In this document: positions 11,404 through 24,100 of the stretch, piece after piece
Layout of the letters: each line of letters starts with the position of its first letter
Numbering within the stretch: position 1 is the first letter of the stretch
Assembly: GCA_023213395.1 (NCBI GenBank)
Contig: CM041465.1
Location: 115,265,741-115,329,740 of the forward strand
DNA: 64,000 nt
DNA from: Cycas panzhihuaensis
Lineage: Eukaryota; Cycadophyta
Direction of reading: 5' to 3'
Made by a program: the position numbers and the translations under genes
Notes under the pieces: model-generated
Seen by the model: the letters and a program-made list of their open reading frames with translations, nothing else
What the model was told of the DNA's origin: nothing
The model's database searches: none

Positions 11404-11427
11404 AAACTCTGTGATACCACATAGTTT
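11404..11427. other. 24-bp near-palindrome in PMD leader (A)
   Basis: AAACTCTGTGAT pairs with ACCACATAGTTT with two mismatches. It ends 155 bp before the PMD start codon. Counterparts are at 26386-26409 (X) and 51746-51777 (D). Confidence 0.65.
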
Positions 11428-11582
11428 AACATAGGGTAGAGGATAACAAGCAGAAAAAATAAGAAAAGGAGGCCTAGAAAGGTGTCGAACACAGCCCAGA
11501 GAGGGGGAGAGGCAACCTGAGGGGAAGTAAACAGAGTGTGGACTAATCTAACCAATTATTGGGTGTTTTGTAGTCAGTTCTC

Positions 11583-13515
11583 ATGGTAGACAACTGTAAA
11601 AAAATAGGGATCACCATGATGAGTTTCATTGAGATGATGACTAAGGGGGCCATACAGATATTAGGGAGCTATAGACTGCTGAAGATTATCAGGATGCCAT
11701 AGTATGCATCAGATCAACATCTCCTAGTGGATATCATCACCCATTGGGATCATATACGACATGTGTTCCACCTCCTCTAGGCAGAGGACATTACTATCAC
11801 ACGAGAGGACATTCGAAGGATCCTAGGCATACCAAGAGGAGGAGCACTAGCATCATTAGGGACATTGCCTAGTAACGACACTATACATAGGGAAGTAGCC
11901 ACATTCTTCACTGGCTAGGATAGGTGGGATAAATGTAGGAATACCAGTCACAGATTCCTCGAGTGAGGAAATTGATCACATTAGGCATTCTGTTTTGGGT
12001 CTCCCAGAAATAGAACTACAGGGATATACCCGATAGATGGATGGAAACTATGAGGTGGTGTGAGGCCAGGGAGAGACTAGATTGGGTCACTTTGATAGTG
12101 ATGAACATAGTCGCCTAGCTAGTTGCTATCATAGTGATAAGGATAAGACGATTATCCTATTATATGCTATTATTGTGCTGGTTCTTCGATCATTTTAGGG
12201 TGGTAGCACCACTAAGAGGACCACACCTTATCTTGGCGTGGGCTCATATGGTACATAGGTAGTAGACTCAATTTAGAGGATCCGAGGACCAGGTACATGT
12301 CAAGCACTTGATGGAGGTAACATCCCTAAACCTCCTCACTATGGTAGATTATATGATGGATCCATATAGAGGGGTGAGGTGGGACAATGATGACGAGGTA
12401 GGAGGAGTTAGAGGTGCTCCTAGAGATGGTGATGATGATGATCGAAGTGATGGAGGTGATGGGGTAGGCCCATCGGGACTAATAGGTGGTGAGGCAGGTA
12501 TGTCAAGGACCACAAGAGGTGAGGTAGGGCCTTCAGGAGCCACAGGAGGAGAGGCAGGTCCCTCAAGAGTTATAGGGAGAGGTAGGCACCTCACACACCA
12601 ATCCAGAGACTGAGGGTGGTTAGTAAAGCTTAGGTAGTGGTAGCAGTAGTAGAGGTAGTGGCAGAGGGAGGAGGAGATACCCTGGTAGGGCAGGCAGTAG
12701 GCGAGGTGGTACCTGAGGAGGAGGAGGTACCAGCAACTGAGGGAGGTCCCAAGGAAGAGATAGTCGTTAGAGCAGAGGAGCCAATCATAACAAGATGTAA
12801 GACACTATCCTTCCTCTCTCATCCTTCAACTATCAGGAATTTGTATAGTTTACTTTAATTTGGTTTTGAGGGTTTGATATGCATATGGATATGCAGAGTA
12901 ATATGTGTCATGTTTGATTTGGAAGGAGCAGCGAAAATGGGGAGGTTGATTAAGGCAGTAGTTTGGGAGATATTCCCCTAGGCTTACGTAGAGGGACAAC
13001 CTCCGATTTAGGATGGAGAGGAGCCACAATCAGTGGGGGCATACATAATGGAATTATCCTCACCGATAAGGGCTAGGGACATATGGGTTACAGATTCTCA
13101 GGAGCACTAGGCGAGGGTGAGATAGCTACAGGGGGAGCTGGATGGGACCTGCACAGAGAGAGATACCTTATGCTATCGAGTTCAGGTATTAGAGAATCAA
13201 GGTAGAGGAGTAGGTAGAGATGTGGAGATCCACATCTGGTTAGCTATGCTGGAGGAGAGACTCTGAGGAGTGGAGGGGGAGAGGGATCATATCCAGGTGT
13301 GATATAATTAGCTAATAGAGTAGGTGGCATTGAGGTCATCATAGAGCAGGACCTAGACACAGATGATAGTGATGACCTTGAGGAGGCCTCAAGATGAGGG
13401 GAGGGAGGCTGGGAGATCGTAGAGGTACATGAGGAGCCTAGGAGGTATATGGTCTCCTAGGGAGGGAACACACCGACCAGGAGATGACACTCCATGAGCA
13501 TAGGAATGCTAGAGA
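11583..13515 (+). pseudogene. Antisense plant mobile domain (PMD) gene of element A, two exons
   Basis: Exon 1 starts at ATG 11583 and reads in frame through LLVDIITHWDHIRHVFHL, then DIRRILGIP. This is the core of the plant mobile domain (PF10536-like, seen in MAIN/MAIL1 and in retrotransposon-borne copies; usual core W..ETHTFHLP.GE.T.TL.DV..LLGLP). Three TAG codons interrupt the domain. After the domain comes FFDHFRVVAP and LAWAHMVHR, then a Gly/Asp/Ser-rich tail with repeats of the type GGEAGPSR. An intron follows (12797-12925), and exon 2 (12926 to about 13515) is charged. The gene is antisense to gag-pol and converges on integrase. Function is unknown; PMD proteins in plants act in nuclear silencing and genome stability. 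Confidence 0.82.
12797..12925 (+). other. Intron of PMD gene (A), decayed
   Basis: Position matches the clear GT-AG introns of X (27768-27891) and D (53105-53211). The donor reads ATG/GTAAGAC-like. The acceptor TTGGAAG aligns with TTGGCAG in X, so the CAG acceptor has become AAG. Length is 129 bp. Confidence 0.65.
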
Positions 13516-14307
13516 GTAGAGCATAACCAGTTTTAATCGGGAAGGCACTGGACCTCTAGGGAGTCACTATATATTATCACATGATTGTACTCCTCCCTGT
13601 AAGGATTCCATCTTCCTACAGATGATGTATCATATTATTATGTATGATGTAACATATTATGTATATAGACAGGGGCCTATTGGTACCCTATTTGATGTAT
13701 GATGATGGTGTTATAATGGTGTATGATGATGTGCTATAATGTATTTGTTATATATATGTTTATATATTTGTATGCATGTGGACATGGGTGCATATGTTTA
13801 CAAAGGGCTATAGATTATGATGGTTTTGGTTTATTATTAGATGACTTTTATTATTGGATTATTTGGATGATGCCCACACATCCTTTCATGTTGGGTTGTA
13901 CTCCTAGTGGGCACACATGACCACCATGAGTGTAGGTGATAGTCGCATGTGAGGCTAAGAGATGGAGATCCAACATGTCCATTGAAGGAGCACAGTGGGA
14001 TATTCAAAGGAAGCATTAGCAAGGGGAGAGTAACGGTACTCAAGCATGCCACCCTAGTTGGAGTGTGCTTTTAGGCTCAGGAGCAACATAAAACTACATA
14101 CCTAATTAGGAGGAAAGGTTCCCTAGGGAAGGGGAAGTACACGGTACCATAGGAGGGACCTGGAAAGATAGGAAAGCTACCCTAAGATTCCATTCCACCC
14201 ATGGTTAGGGGTAATGGGGATGTACTTAGGGTGGTAGTTTAGGCTCGTTTCAGAGTGGAAAAAGAAAAAGAAAATGGCGTGGTTAATCTACATAGGGGTG
14301 GAGATAG
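13516..14307. other. Spacer between convergent PMD and integrase genes (A)
   Basis: No gene is recognised. The first part is T/A/G-rich with repeated TATGATG and TGTAACAT units, the likely 3' end of PMD transcripts. The part at 14150-14260 (CCACCCATGGTTAGGGG, GGTGGTAGTTTAGGCTCG) is conserved in D, E and after B's integrase. Confidence 0.6.
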
Positions 14308-15560
14308 TCACACGTAGAATTTCTTAAGGAACTTATCATTGATAGCTTTCTCGAATTCAAGACCCTCTAAGGTTGCGATCCCATACGTGCCATTTTCGAG
14401 GCTCTCGAGAATGACGAAGGGTCTAACCCATTTAGGTTTAAACTTGGACGAGTGATCATAGAGATATTCCAGCTTGAGGACATGGTCCCTAGGATGCAAA
14501 GGATGAGGATGAAGGCATTTGTCCTATGTTCTTCGTGCTATAGCCTTAGAGGTGAGATTCACTTTGTAGACAATCAAGCGCTTCTCATCTAGGGCTTCAA
14601 GGTGTAAGAGACAGGCCTGACAGAGGGACTCCTCATCAACAAGGCCTCAAAGGGAAAGTCACAAGGAAGTGATCTCCACTTATAATGGGAGGACCACCTC
14701 AGTTCCATACACAAGGGAGAATAGAGTCATCCCTATAGCTATCCAGATGGATGTGTGATATGCCCATAGGATGTAAGGGAGTTATAGGTTCCAATCCCTT
14801 TGGGATTGTGCAACAATTACTTTTAAGATATTTATGAGGGTTTTATTAAATGATTCTACTTGGCTATTGGCCTGAGAGTAATAAGGAGAGAAGGTTTTAT
14901 GAGAGATGTTGAATCTCTCACAAAGTTTGTCCATTTCCTTATTACAAAAGGGGACTCTATTGTCTATAATCAAGATATTAGGGACCCCAAACTAATAGAT
15001 GATATGTTGGTAGATGAAGGTGGCTATCATCTTGCTAGGGGTATAGGACAGAGGGACCTCTTCAGCCCATTTAGTAAAGTATTCTATTGTAGTTAATATG
15101 AACTTGTGCTACAACGAAGAAGGTGGGGTTATGGCCCTAATAAGGTCTAATCCCTATTGGGAGAAGGGCCATGGGGATATGACAGGGTGTAAGGCCTCAG
15201 AAGGCAAATGGGTGATGTTGGCATGCTCTTGACACCAATGACATTATAAGGCATAAGTGTTGGCATCCTTAGAGAGGGATAGCCAATAATAGTCCATGCG
15301 AAGGATCCTTTGGGCTATGGACTAACCCCCAAAATGACCCCCGCAAATGTAGTTATGGCATTCGCAGAGTATTTAGTCTGCTTCATCGAGGTTGATGTAG
15401 TGGAGAAAGATCTCGTCAAAGGATCTCTTGTACAATACCTCTCCTATGAAGAAATACTACCTGATAGTTACCCAAATACATGACCTAACCTTGTCACTTG
15501 CTTTGAGACGATACTGCTGCTCAGTGAAGTATCGTACAATGCCCCCATACCACTCCCTAT
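14308..15560 (-). pseudogene. Element A integrase
   Basis: The minus-strand frame ends at the stop 14308-14310 after FEKAINDKFLKKFYV. The H2C2 zinc region is at about 15326-15372 (CECHNYICGGHFGG; one His of the HH pair is lost). The core carries IDNRVPFCNKEMDKL (second catalytic Asp, about 14970), the segment SPYYSQANSQVESFNK with the catalytic Glu about 35 residues later, and RDWNL. The C-terminal part reads LKLEYLYDHSSKFKPKWVRPFVILESLENG. No chromodomain is seen, as expected for Tat. It inserts cDNA into the genome. Several stops break it. Confidence 0.9.
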
Positions 15561-16215
15561 CGACAAGCAGGTGAGAGGAGGAATCCTATATAGTTAGAAT
15601 GGGCTCATCAGGCAAGGAATCATCAATAGGAGCATAAAAGAGGTTTGGGATGGGGGTGTCAGTGAGTTATTCGGTAACAACCATACCTTTCCTATTAACC
15701 ATTTGAAGATCAAACTCCTGAAGGAGGATGGCCCAGTTGCCAGTCTCACCTGCCAGGTTAGATCAGGTTAGCAAATATCTCTAGGGATTAGACTAGATGA
15801 TCACTTGAGTAGTGTTTCTAAGAAAGTAGTGTCTAAACTTCTTGGTATCATGCACCAAGGAGAGGCACTCCTTCTCAGTAGGGGAGCAGTTAAGTTTGGT
15901 AGCCACGAGGGTGTAGTTGATAAATTAAATAGCTCTTTTGGTTCCCGAGTCATCCTCTTGGGTAAGCATGGCACCTAAGGATTCCTCAGTGGCTAGGGTG
16001 TAGAGGGTGAAGGGCCTGTCAAAGAGAGGGGGTGCCAAAGGGAAGGCAGAGGCAAGAGTTTTCTTGAGCTCCTCAAAGGCTTACTGCGCCTTTGAAGACC
16101 AAAGAAATAGAGCCCCTTTCTTCAACATGTTGGTAAGGGGTTTCATATTTATGGTGAAGTTCACCAAGAAACACTTAAGAAATCCTAGCCTACCTAAGAA
16201 TAACTTGATTTATCA
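15561..16215 (-). pseudogene. Element A gypsy-type RNase H
   Basis: The minus strand carries sequence homologous to FxLYTLxxxESLGAMLxQEDD and KECLxLVHxTKKFRH of elements B and C. It is visible in A as the reverse complement of 15840-16020, with stops. This is the RNase H domain fused behind RT in all Ty3/gypsy elements, distinct from the second RNase H at 9925-10312. Catalytic residues cannot be assigned with confidence because of frame breaks. It joins RT (right) to integrase (left). Confidence 0.78.
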
Positions 16216-16990
16216 TTGAGTTTTAGGAGGCAGCATGTTAAGGATGGCCTTGACTTTGTTGGGGTCAATTTGGATTCCTTGCTTTGAGATAAGGAAACCA
16301 AGGAGTTTTCCAGCTGTTACGGTAAATACACATTTGAGGGGGTTTAGGCTTACATGGTATTTATAACATTACATGAAGATAGCCCACAAATCGATAAGAT
16401 GGTGGGCCCTAATGCATAAGAGGCCCATCATGTCGTCCATGGAAACCATAATAAGGTTATGAAAAATGAATTGCATCACCCTTTGATAAGTGGTGCATGT
16501 ATTCTTAAGCCCAAAGGGCATCACTTTATAAGCGAAGGTACTCCAAGGCATGGTGAAGGCCATCTTATGACGATCTTTAGGAGATATTTGTATTTGATTG
16601 TATCCTGACAAGCTATCTATCAAGGACATGACTTCAAAACCGATGGTTCAATCAATGATTTGATCAATGAAGGGGAAATGAAAGTTATCCTTAGGACATA
16701 CATTGTTGATGTCATGAAAGTCAATGCATATCTTAATCATCTTATTCTTTTTGGCAATAGGGACGATATTGGAGACCCACTTGGGTAGTCAATGGAAGTA
16801 ATTAACCCTACATTTAGGAGTTTCTCCACTTTCATCTTTATGGCAACTGAGAGTTTTGGATGAAGAGGGTGCTATTTTTGATGCACGAGGCAAGCACCTG
16901 GAACGATGATGAGATTGTGGGTGACAATACAAGGGTTTATTCCCTTCATATTGGAGTAGTCCCATGCGAAAACATCTCAGAATTCCTAGA
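16216..16990 (-). pseudogene. Element A reverse transcriptase
   Basis: The best frame (16369-16629) reads MSLIDSLSGYNQIQI, DRHKMAFTMPWSTFAYKVMP, FGLKNTCTTYQRVMQFIFHN and then SMDDMMGL. The catalytic pair DD is kept in SMDDMM, a variant of the usual YxDD. Upstream (16630-16860), pieces of the Tat-type entry region can be read in the order DAGL.SIDYPKW, SNIVPIAKK, CVDFHDINN; this is clearer in B and C. RT copies the genomic RNA. It is broken by a frameshift between the entry region and the palm. Confidence 0.88.
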
Positions 16991-17880
16991 ACAGAAGGGC
17001 ATACTCCTTTATTTCATTAGGAGAGCATTCCACTCCCACCTTTATGACCTTATTAGGGGCAAGGACTATGTCCTTAGTTGCCCCTATGCACATGGCATTC
17101 CCTTCCTCAAAGTGAAGGGGGGCTTGGTCAACAAGAAGGGGTGAAGAAGAAGATTAATTTGGGTCAACCAGGGGTGACCTGATAGCTAAGACCTTTTGGT
17201 AACCAAGCCTATGGTGACTAGGAGGGAGATTAGGGGTAGAGCCTACTAGATGCTTGAGCAAGGCCTTATCATCCTTGAAATAGTCCACCCCATGGATAAC
17301 CATGCTTTAAGAAGACGAAGAGCAAGGGATGGAAGGAGTGGCAGAACCATAGCGGTTGATCCACTACTCGATGTACCCAAGGGACTCTTCAGAAGAGTTA
17401 GAGGATTATCAAAGGGAATCCTCTTATAAGAAGTGACAAGAGGTTCCCTTGATTCATTGCCTACGGAGAGCGATGAAGCGATATGGGAGATGACACGAGT
17501 GACATGAGCAATAACATGTGACCCAAGAGGAAATCTGGTCTCCTCGATGGAAGAGGTTTCAGGTTGAGACCTGAAATGAAGAGAGTGCCCTCTACTCGTG
17601 TTTAGGAGGGACATGGGATGAGGAAGGTCCTCAATTTTACCATTGGGCTCTTCATCACTAAGCATGGTGAGATACCCATAGCTCCCCACACCAATATGGG
17701 CAAAGTAGATAAGGGTGAAGGGAGAAGGAGAAAGGCCTTCTTCTATATGGGACGAACCAGGAATATTAATGGAGCAAGCAGAGGCATAGGCGGAAGGGCC
17801 CTTCCCACCCTTCACCTAATCGTGAACTACTTGATGGGGTTATTTGGTAGGAGGAGGCTCCTAGGAAACAAATCTTATTC
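16991..17880 (-). pseudogene. PR-RT linker region of A
   Basis: About 0.9 kb separates protease from RT. In A it holds a 189-codon minus-strand frame (17246-17815) with HIGVGSYGYLTMLSDEEPNG, whose SYGYLT and acidic stretch recur in B, C and E. The linker therefore looks coding rather than like the intron known in Ogre. No domain is recognised. The end nearest RT carries the EYSLLFQEFRDVFAWDYSDM-type motif seen best in C, which is typical of Tat RT leaders. Confidence 0.7.
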
Positions 17881-18300
17881 GCCCCTCATGGATAAATTTA
17901 AGTTGTTCCTATTTGGATGAACACACGGTCCCCATTTGGTCGAGCCATAGGTGTCCCAATAAGAGGTTGTAGTTGACATCCACATCAAGGACTACAATAT
18001 TAGTGAGGATAATTTTGTCCTCGAGAGTAAGTGGGATGGACACCAACCCCAAGGGTGTCTTTTTGCTACCATCGTAGCCTTGACACCACCATGGAATCAG
18101 TTCAAGGGATGAAATGCCAAACTCTTGCATGACGCGCAAGGGCATGGTGTTGATAGAAGAACCATTATTTACAATGGTTCTTCAAAGAGTGCAATAGGGT
18201 GTCTCAATGGTTATGGTGAAGGGGTAGTGCCATTGGCGTTTCCTTTCACCAGATAGAAAACTATCTTTGGGATCGAAGGAGATGATGGGTTCACGACTTG
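17881..18300 (-). pseudogene. Element A aspartic protease
   Basis: The minus strand reads TPYCTL-stop-RTIVNNGSSIN, then MPLRVMQEFGISSLELIPWW, QGYDGSKKTPLGLVSIPLTL and VLDVDVNYNLLLGHLWLDQM. This is a retropepsin of the gypsy type. The active-site triad, usually D-S/T-G, is D-N/S-G in the sister copies and N-N-G here, so the catalytic Asp is lost. The flap and the LLLG-WLD segment are intact. It cleaves the Gag-Pol polyprotein. It lies between gag and the linker, as usual. Confidence 0.88.
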
Positions 18301-20943
18301 GGATGACACCCAAGGCATGAACAAACATGTCAACTAATCCCAAAGTTTCCAAAAGGAGGGTGCATTGTTTAGGGGAGCTTCTCAAGATGTTCATCATGGA
18401 CATCCCCATGGCCACGATGTAAAGCTTGTCAATGATAGAGAAGGGCTTCCCCTTCACAGTAGATTGGGGAAGCACCCTTCGAAAATTGTAATGACTAATG
18501 TGCACAAGAACGGTCTTGGAAAGCATGGGAATTTCTGGAGGAGGGACTTTTAGAAGAGGATCAAGGTTAGGCATGTAAGAAGAGGTACTGTTTGCCTCTT
18601 TAATTGCTTGGGACAGAGTTAAGGCATATAACGGGGTGGTCTCAAGTATTTAAATGACTATATTTCCTCTGTTTCAAGATCGAGAGGGTGAAGGAGTGTG
18701 GCGGTTAAGAGAACCAAAAGAAGAGGATGAGTTTCTTATACCCTTCCCTTTGGCTTGTGAAGGGTGAGGGTTTGGGGACCTCCCTCTATTACAGTTACCC
18801 TTTTATTAGGTGTTGCAATCATGCTCCCCGTGCTTAGGGAAGGGATCCTTATGGATGGGTTAGTCTAGGTTGGGCTTACATGCCCATTTGGGAGAAGAAT
18901 CATATTATGGGGTGGCTCTAGGGTGTTGGGCCCTGCATAGTGAATCTTCATGGAAACACTCCCCATGGATAGAACACCAATTCTTCTCTAGGGAGTAATT
19001 CAGCTTCTTTGTTTAAGAAGATTAGGTATTACTACCTTTGGGGGGAGCGGCTTGAGAAGCTTGGTGGACTAGTCTATGTGAAGTGGGGGATGAAGGGGCT
19101 TGGAGTTTAAGCTCCTTCATGGTACATTCGAAAGAACATATAGCAAAGGTTAGGGGATCCAAGGTCTTTTCTGTTGGGTGAGAAGAAGACCTAGGAGGTT
19201 ATTAGACTTTAGTTTCATGGGGTGGTGGAGGTGCCTCAAGTCGTTGTGAGGATTTGAGAGGCTTCTTGAGACCCGCCTGGATCTCAATGGCCTCAAGCGC
19301 CAAGCACTTAGCTATGGTGGAGTAGCATGTCATTGTCCCCATTTTAAAGACTTCAATGTGGACTTTTGGGTGAAGGGCGTTAACAAAGAGATCTCTCTTC
19401 AACTCCTTAGGAAGGGTTGCCTTGGTGGAGTGAAGCAGATCATGAAAGCATCTCAAAAAGTCATGATTCATGTCATCATAACCTTATTTAAGGGATAGGA
19501 GGGCTTTCGTCCTACTCTCAAAAGGATGAGATACATTAAAATAGTTGATGAATTTGTCCACAAGTTGTTGGAATAAATAAATAGAATGTGTTAGCAGGCG
19601 ATAGAACCACTTAAGGGTATCACCTTAAAGAGAGCATGGGAAGAGTTTCATGAGGATACGATTATATACCTAATAATCAATGCATGGCATAGAAAAACTT
19701 CTAACATGCTCCATTGGGTCTTGCAATGAGGTCCCATCGAATTTGGGACCCTCGAGAGGGTGAGGCTGTAAGTTGGTTCTTAGTGCCTCAATAGATAAAG
19801 GTGTTGATCTATAGTCCATAAAGGGGCATGCCCTTTATTGGACTGTAGGATCGATGAAAGATAGGAGATGAGGCAGACAAGATGTCCCAAACCCTCCTTG
19901 AGAGACTTGGTTCGAAAGGGGATATTGACCTCCTCCTATTTGGTGGGAAGGAGCTAATCCCACCTTCAAGGGAATTTGCATAGGAGCAAGTGTCTACGAG
20001 GGACCCATCCCTCCTTGGGAAAATGCCCCTTGTTGGAAAGGAACTTAAGAGATACTTCCTTGGGGAGGGGCTTAACCTCCTTATGAAGGCACAACATATG
20101 AAAAAGCATAAGAGGATAGAATGGAGGGGTGTAGAATCAGGTTTTTCCCATATGGCCTTCCCGTAGGTGGAGCGACACCATACAGATGCAAAGGATCCAC
20201 CCTATAAACTGGAAGGGGATTTCCCTTACTATGCCCCCACAATTAGGAAGTATAACCTGGAGGTATATAGAGGGAAGGATCCCTAGGTTGCGGTTGAGAA
20301 TGTGTGGGGATGGGCTCCATACGGCCAGAAGTAGGGTTGCACGTAGGTCCCCTAGATCTAACGGGAGGTAGATAAACAATGGTTGGTTGGGGTGTAGTTA
20401 TTTGACTGGAAAGAGGCATACTTAACCCAATTGAGAAGAGGATATGCCTTGGGTGGTCCCTAAGGAGCATGGACCACAGGGAGAAGAAGATGAAGTAAGG
20501 GACACCCTTATTGTAGGCAAGGGAGTAGAACATGATAGATGAGGAGGAGCAGATGTAGAAGAAGGAAGCACAATACTTCGTAGGATGTTCTTGAATCATT
20601 TAGGATGTGATTGGAGATAGGTGGCCTGGAAGCACTAGTTTAGAGCTTCCACAACATTTGCAGGAGGAGTGTCCACCTGGTCATAAGAGCTAGAGGGGTC
20701 CTCATATGAGGCAGACCCCATAGGGCAGTCCTCATGAGGATCACCATTAAAATGATGGTACCTTAGGGGAGAGGATGCTTCCACCTCATGAGTAGAGAGG
20801 TGGGGCACTTGTGGGTGCTCTTGGTCACCCGGGTAAATTATAAGGTTCTCACCCTCTTAGGTGGGCCCTTGGAAAGAGGTAGATGGCTCATGGGATTCGG
20901 ATATGTAGGCATGATATGCCCAATCTGAAGGGAAGCCTTCCAT
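18301..20943 (-). pseudogene. Element A gag
   Basis: The start ATG is at 20943 on the minus strand, reading MEGFPSDWAYHAY. It aligns with the starts in B (31474) and C (40935), MEGYPS/LSDWAYH. The middle carries the retrotransposon gag core: PKFDGTS near 19740-19770, then MNHDFLRCFHDLLHSTKATL and ELKRDLFVNALHPKVHIEVF (19202-19471). A zinc-finger-like motif WCSIHGECFHEDSLC lies near 18955-19000; its CxxH...H...C spacing matches the gag finger of Tat elements. Gag packages the RNA in particles. Stops interrupt the N-terminal proline-rich part. Confidence 0.88.
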
Positions 20944-21008
20944 GGTTGAATCAGAATCTGATGAAGGAAGGGGATGATAAAGGGGGTCTTTCAACAAAGG
21001 GGGAAGGC

Positions 21009-21041
21009 CTTGTAAGTGACGTGAGAACCGTCACATACAAG
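21009..21041 (-). other. Conserved leader hairpin of A
   Basis: CTTGTAAGTGACG and CGTCACATACAAG pair over 13 bp with one mismatch around a 7-nt loop (sense GTTCTCA). It lies between PBS and gag. B (31377-31407) and C (40838-40868) have the same loop with different but matching stem bases. Confidence 0.72.
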
Positions 21042-21180
21042 TTCCACCTAGAGGTTGGAAGAAATAAAAAAGGATAGGAAGATACAAGCATTGAGGGCTT
21101 CCCAACAAATTAAGAAGAGGTACCAAAAAGGAGGTAGCACCAACAAGAAAGGGAGAGAGGATCAATCTCTTATTGGCGAG

Positions 21181-21198
21181 TCCCCAGTATGGTCGCCA
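21181..21198 (-). other. Primer binding site of A
   Basis: In element sense TGGCGACCATACTGGGGA, one nucleotide after the LTR end. It starts with TGG, complementary to a tRNA CCA end, and is not the common iMet PBS. C has the identical 18-mer. Ogre elements are reported to use tRNA-Arg with a similar PBS; I cannot settle the tRNA from sequence alone. Confidence 0.85.
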
Positions 21199-21199
21199 A

Positions 21200-24100
21200 T
21201 GGAATCACACCTTTAGGGAGGGGGTGACTACACTTGGATAAGATCAAGCCAAATAATAAAAGGTTTCAAGGCTAAGGATCTATGGGGAAAGTAAAGGATA
21301 TCACCCACAAAAGGCATTTGCACATCAGAATGCAGGTTTGGGACCCATAAATGGTGCACAAACTCCTTTGAGGAAACTCTACCTCGATTAGGAGTGAGGA
21401 GTATATGAGGGATATCCTTGGCTTCCTGAGTAACCTCAAAGAGAAGGACCCTCCTATCCTTGGGTGGCCGAAGGAGGAAGGAAATGAAAAGTGAGGGAAT
21501 GGCTCCTCACATGGAAAAGAAGATGTGAAAGAGGTGGCTTTAGGTAGAGAAGGAGAATGGCTTGCACACATGAGGGATTAGGAGGATGACTAATCTCACA
21601 AGTGCAGAATCAACCTATAAGCTATATTAAGGTGATCCAGGATAAGTAGAGAAGATAAAGAAGGTAGCCTAAAAATGGGGACGCCCTTAGGGTGCCAATT
21701 CCAAAAGGATCCTAGAGATAGGAACTAATGAAATGAGTGTCTCAAGGCTTATGTTTGTTAGTTATAATGTAGAGTAGTGTAGAGGAGTTATGTTGCATGA
21801 AACAATATGTCCTTACATGCAAGAAGTTGCTAAGTAAATAAATAATACAAAGTTCTCACTCATTTGTCTCTCACATATATAACCTCACTCACATTATCTT
21901 TTAAACATGAAAGAAAGAGAGATAACAAGGTAGCTATATAATGTGAGACATATGCAAAAGATGCAAGTTCAACAAGAAATACAACCAAGTAGGCATGTAA
22001 ATGTGTAGGATTCTAGTTATATGCACTTTATTAAGTAAGTAAGCAAACTAGCTAAGTGCAAATGACCTAAACTAGTTCTTTTCTTTACCTTTTTCTTAAA
22101 TGATGTGTGGGTGAAAGAAAGAAAGTAAGGAGAGGAGGATTAAGGGAAGCAGAAGGTGTACCTAGAACTGGGCGGCCGATAGTAGCACTACCCTTATTGT
22201 GCTTACTTTCCTCGTTCTACCCCAACCATGGATGATGCAACAGAATGGTGCTAGTAAAGAGGGGTGGGGCTCCCTTACCTTCCCCCAAGTAAAAAAGAAA
22301 CGAAAAGAGAAAGAAAGTATTACAGAAAAAAACAACAACAAAAGGAATTACTGTTCTATCTTGCAACTTGAAGACCCAAAAGAAACAATGGCTGGAAAGG
22401 TGGGGATGTACCTAGGTCAAGATTCCCTTCTTCCTCTCCTTACACAGCAAGAAAGAAACCTGCTATCAAGTGACGTTTGCCCTTTCCCAAGGGGCAGCAA
22501 GTATACATGGGACAAATGTACAATATGCAAAATAATATGATATACGTTATTTTAACTAAAAGAAATATTTTTAGCACAAAACCACTCTTAATTCCTTTTA
22601 TGCAATTTTGTAAATTATAGGGGAAAAAGAGGGGCTAAAAGGAGAAGGAGGGGGACTAACCTCAGAATGGCTAACCCATCAGGTAAGAAATACTCCATGC
22701 TATCCAAGTACTAAGAAGATGAAAGGAGACAGATGCAAAAAGCTCTTAGAATGCAAGTAACAAGTTGTGGATGAAGTTACGTTTATCATCAATGTCGTAA
22801 AAGTTACAAAGTGCAATTTTTGTAACCTCAATGAAGCCTAACACCAAGAGACAAGTAGGGTGTGGTATGGGGCTAAAATCCCAATTGTGTAGATTCTACG
22901 AGGCTAGTAGCAAGAATAGCAATGGGTTGCATATGCTACTACCAGTGGTGACCTCCTTTCCAACAGCCCCTTGGAAACCCAAGGGAGGCACAGAGAATGA
23001 AGAGGTAGGGAGAGAAGGGGGTTGCACTTGAGGAGAAGGCTTGTTGGGTGCAGAACCCTGCCTCTACTCCTTTCACTATCTTTGAAAACCTCTTCCTTGC
23101 TGCCTCTTTAGAGAAACCAGGAAGAAGCTAGAAGGAAATAGGAAGCAAGCAAGAAAGGGAGGGTTTGCCTCCCATTTACAACAAGAAATCAAGAAAAGAA
23201 ATGTTACAAAAGTGTGATAAATGAGTTTTGTAATATTTAAAGGGAGGGAAAGCAAAACAAAAAGATTAAAGATACCTAGTGTGGGTAGATCAGGGGTGGA
23301 TCTACCTGAGAAATGAGAGAAAGAGGCTAGCCTTATGGGGTTTGTAGGTGAAGCCCTAAAGGAGCTGCAAGCTAAAAGAAACTTAGAGTAAGATGGAAGA
23401 TCTGCACTTGATGGAGCACTTGGAATATGTCCTTCCCTATATTGGCCGCAGTGCAGGCCTGTTACTGCAGAGGATTTATGGCTAGCTAAGAAGTTGATAA
23501 TGGCAGACTTGTCTTATTGCAGGGCATTTTTGGAGAGAATGGTATGAAAAGCTTGAGTGAGGGAGCCAAGAAGAGGTTGAAATGAGATTTATTTTGGGTT
23601 TTAAAACCCAACCCTAACTCAATCAAGTAATTAGGGTTCAACCTGGGTTGGGAATAAGTCACTGCCACATGGAAATTTCATAATAAATATGAAATTAGTA
23701 GTGGTAGATTAAAAAAAATAAATTATGATAGTTTCCTCGTGGTAAACTTCGCGATACCGCTAAATTTACAATAGTATTACAATATTCATCATAGTGCGAA
23801 AGATACATAGGCAAAAATAAAAAGAGAAGCTTGGAAGCTCAAAAAAGGAAGGAACTCAGGCCTAGAGAGGCATGATACTCTGTATAGGTGGCAAGAAATA
23901 ATTATGGGACTAGGAAAACCTACGACAAATGAGTATTACGGGCCAAAATTTCTCAGAAAAGTCAACAAATAGGTGGAGGATGCCAACCAGGCCTAGGCGA
24001 GGTGTTAGGGGTTGAGGTACGTCGATGGGTGATGTGATTGGGATATGGAGGCCAAATGGTACTTGGGAGCATTGTGGAGATACAGAGGAGGATCATGGAG

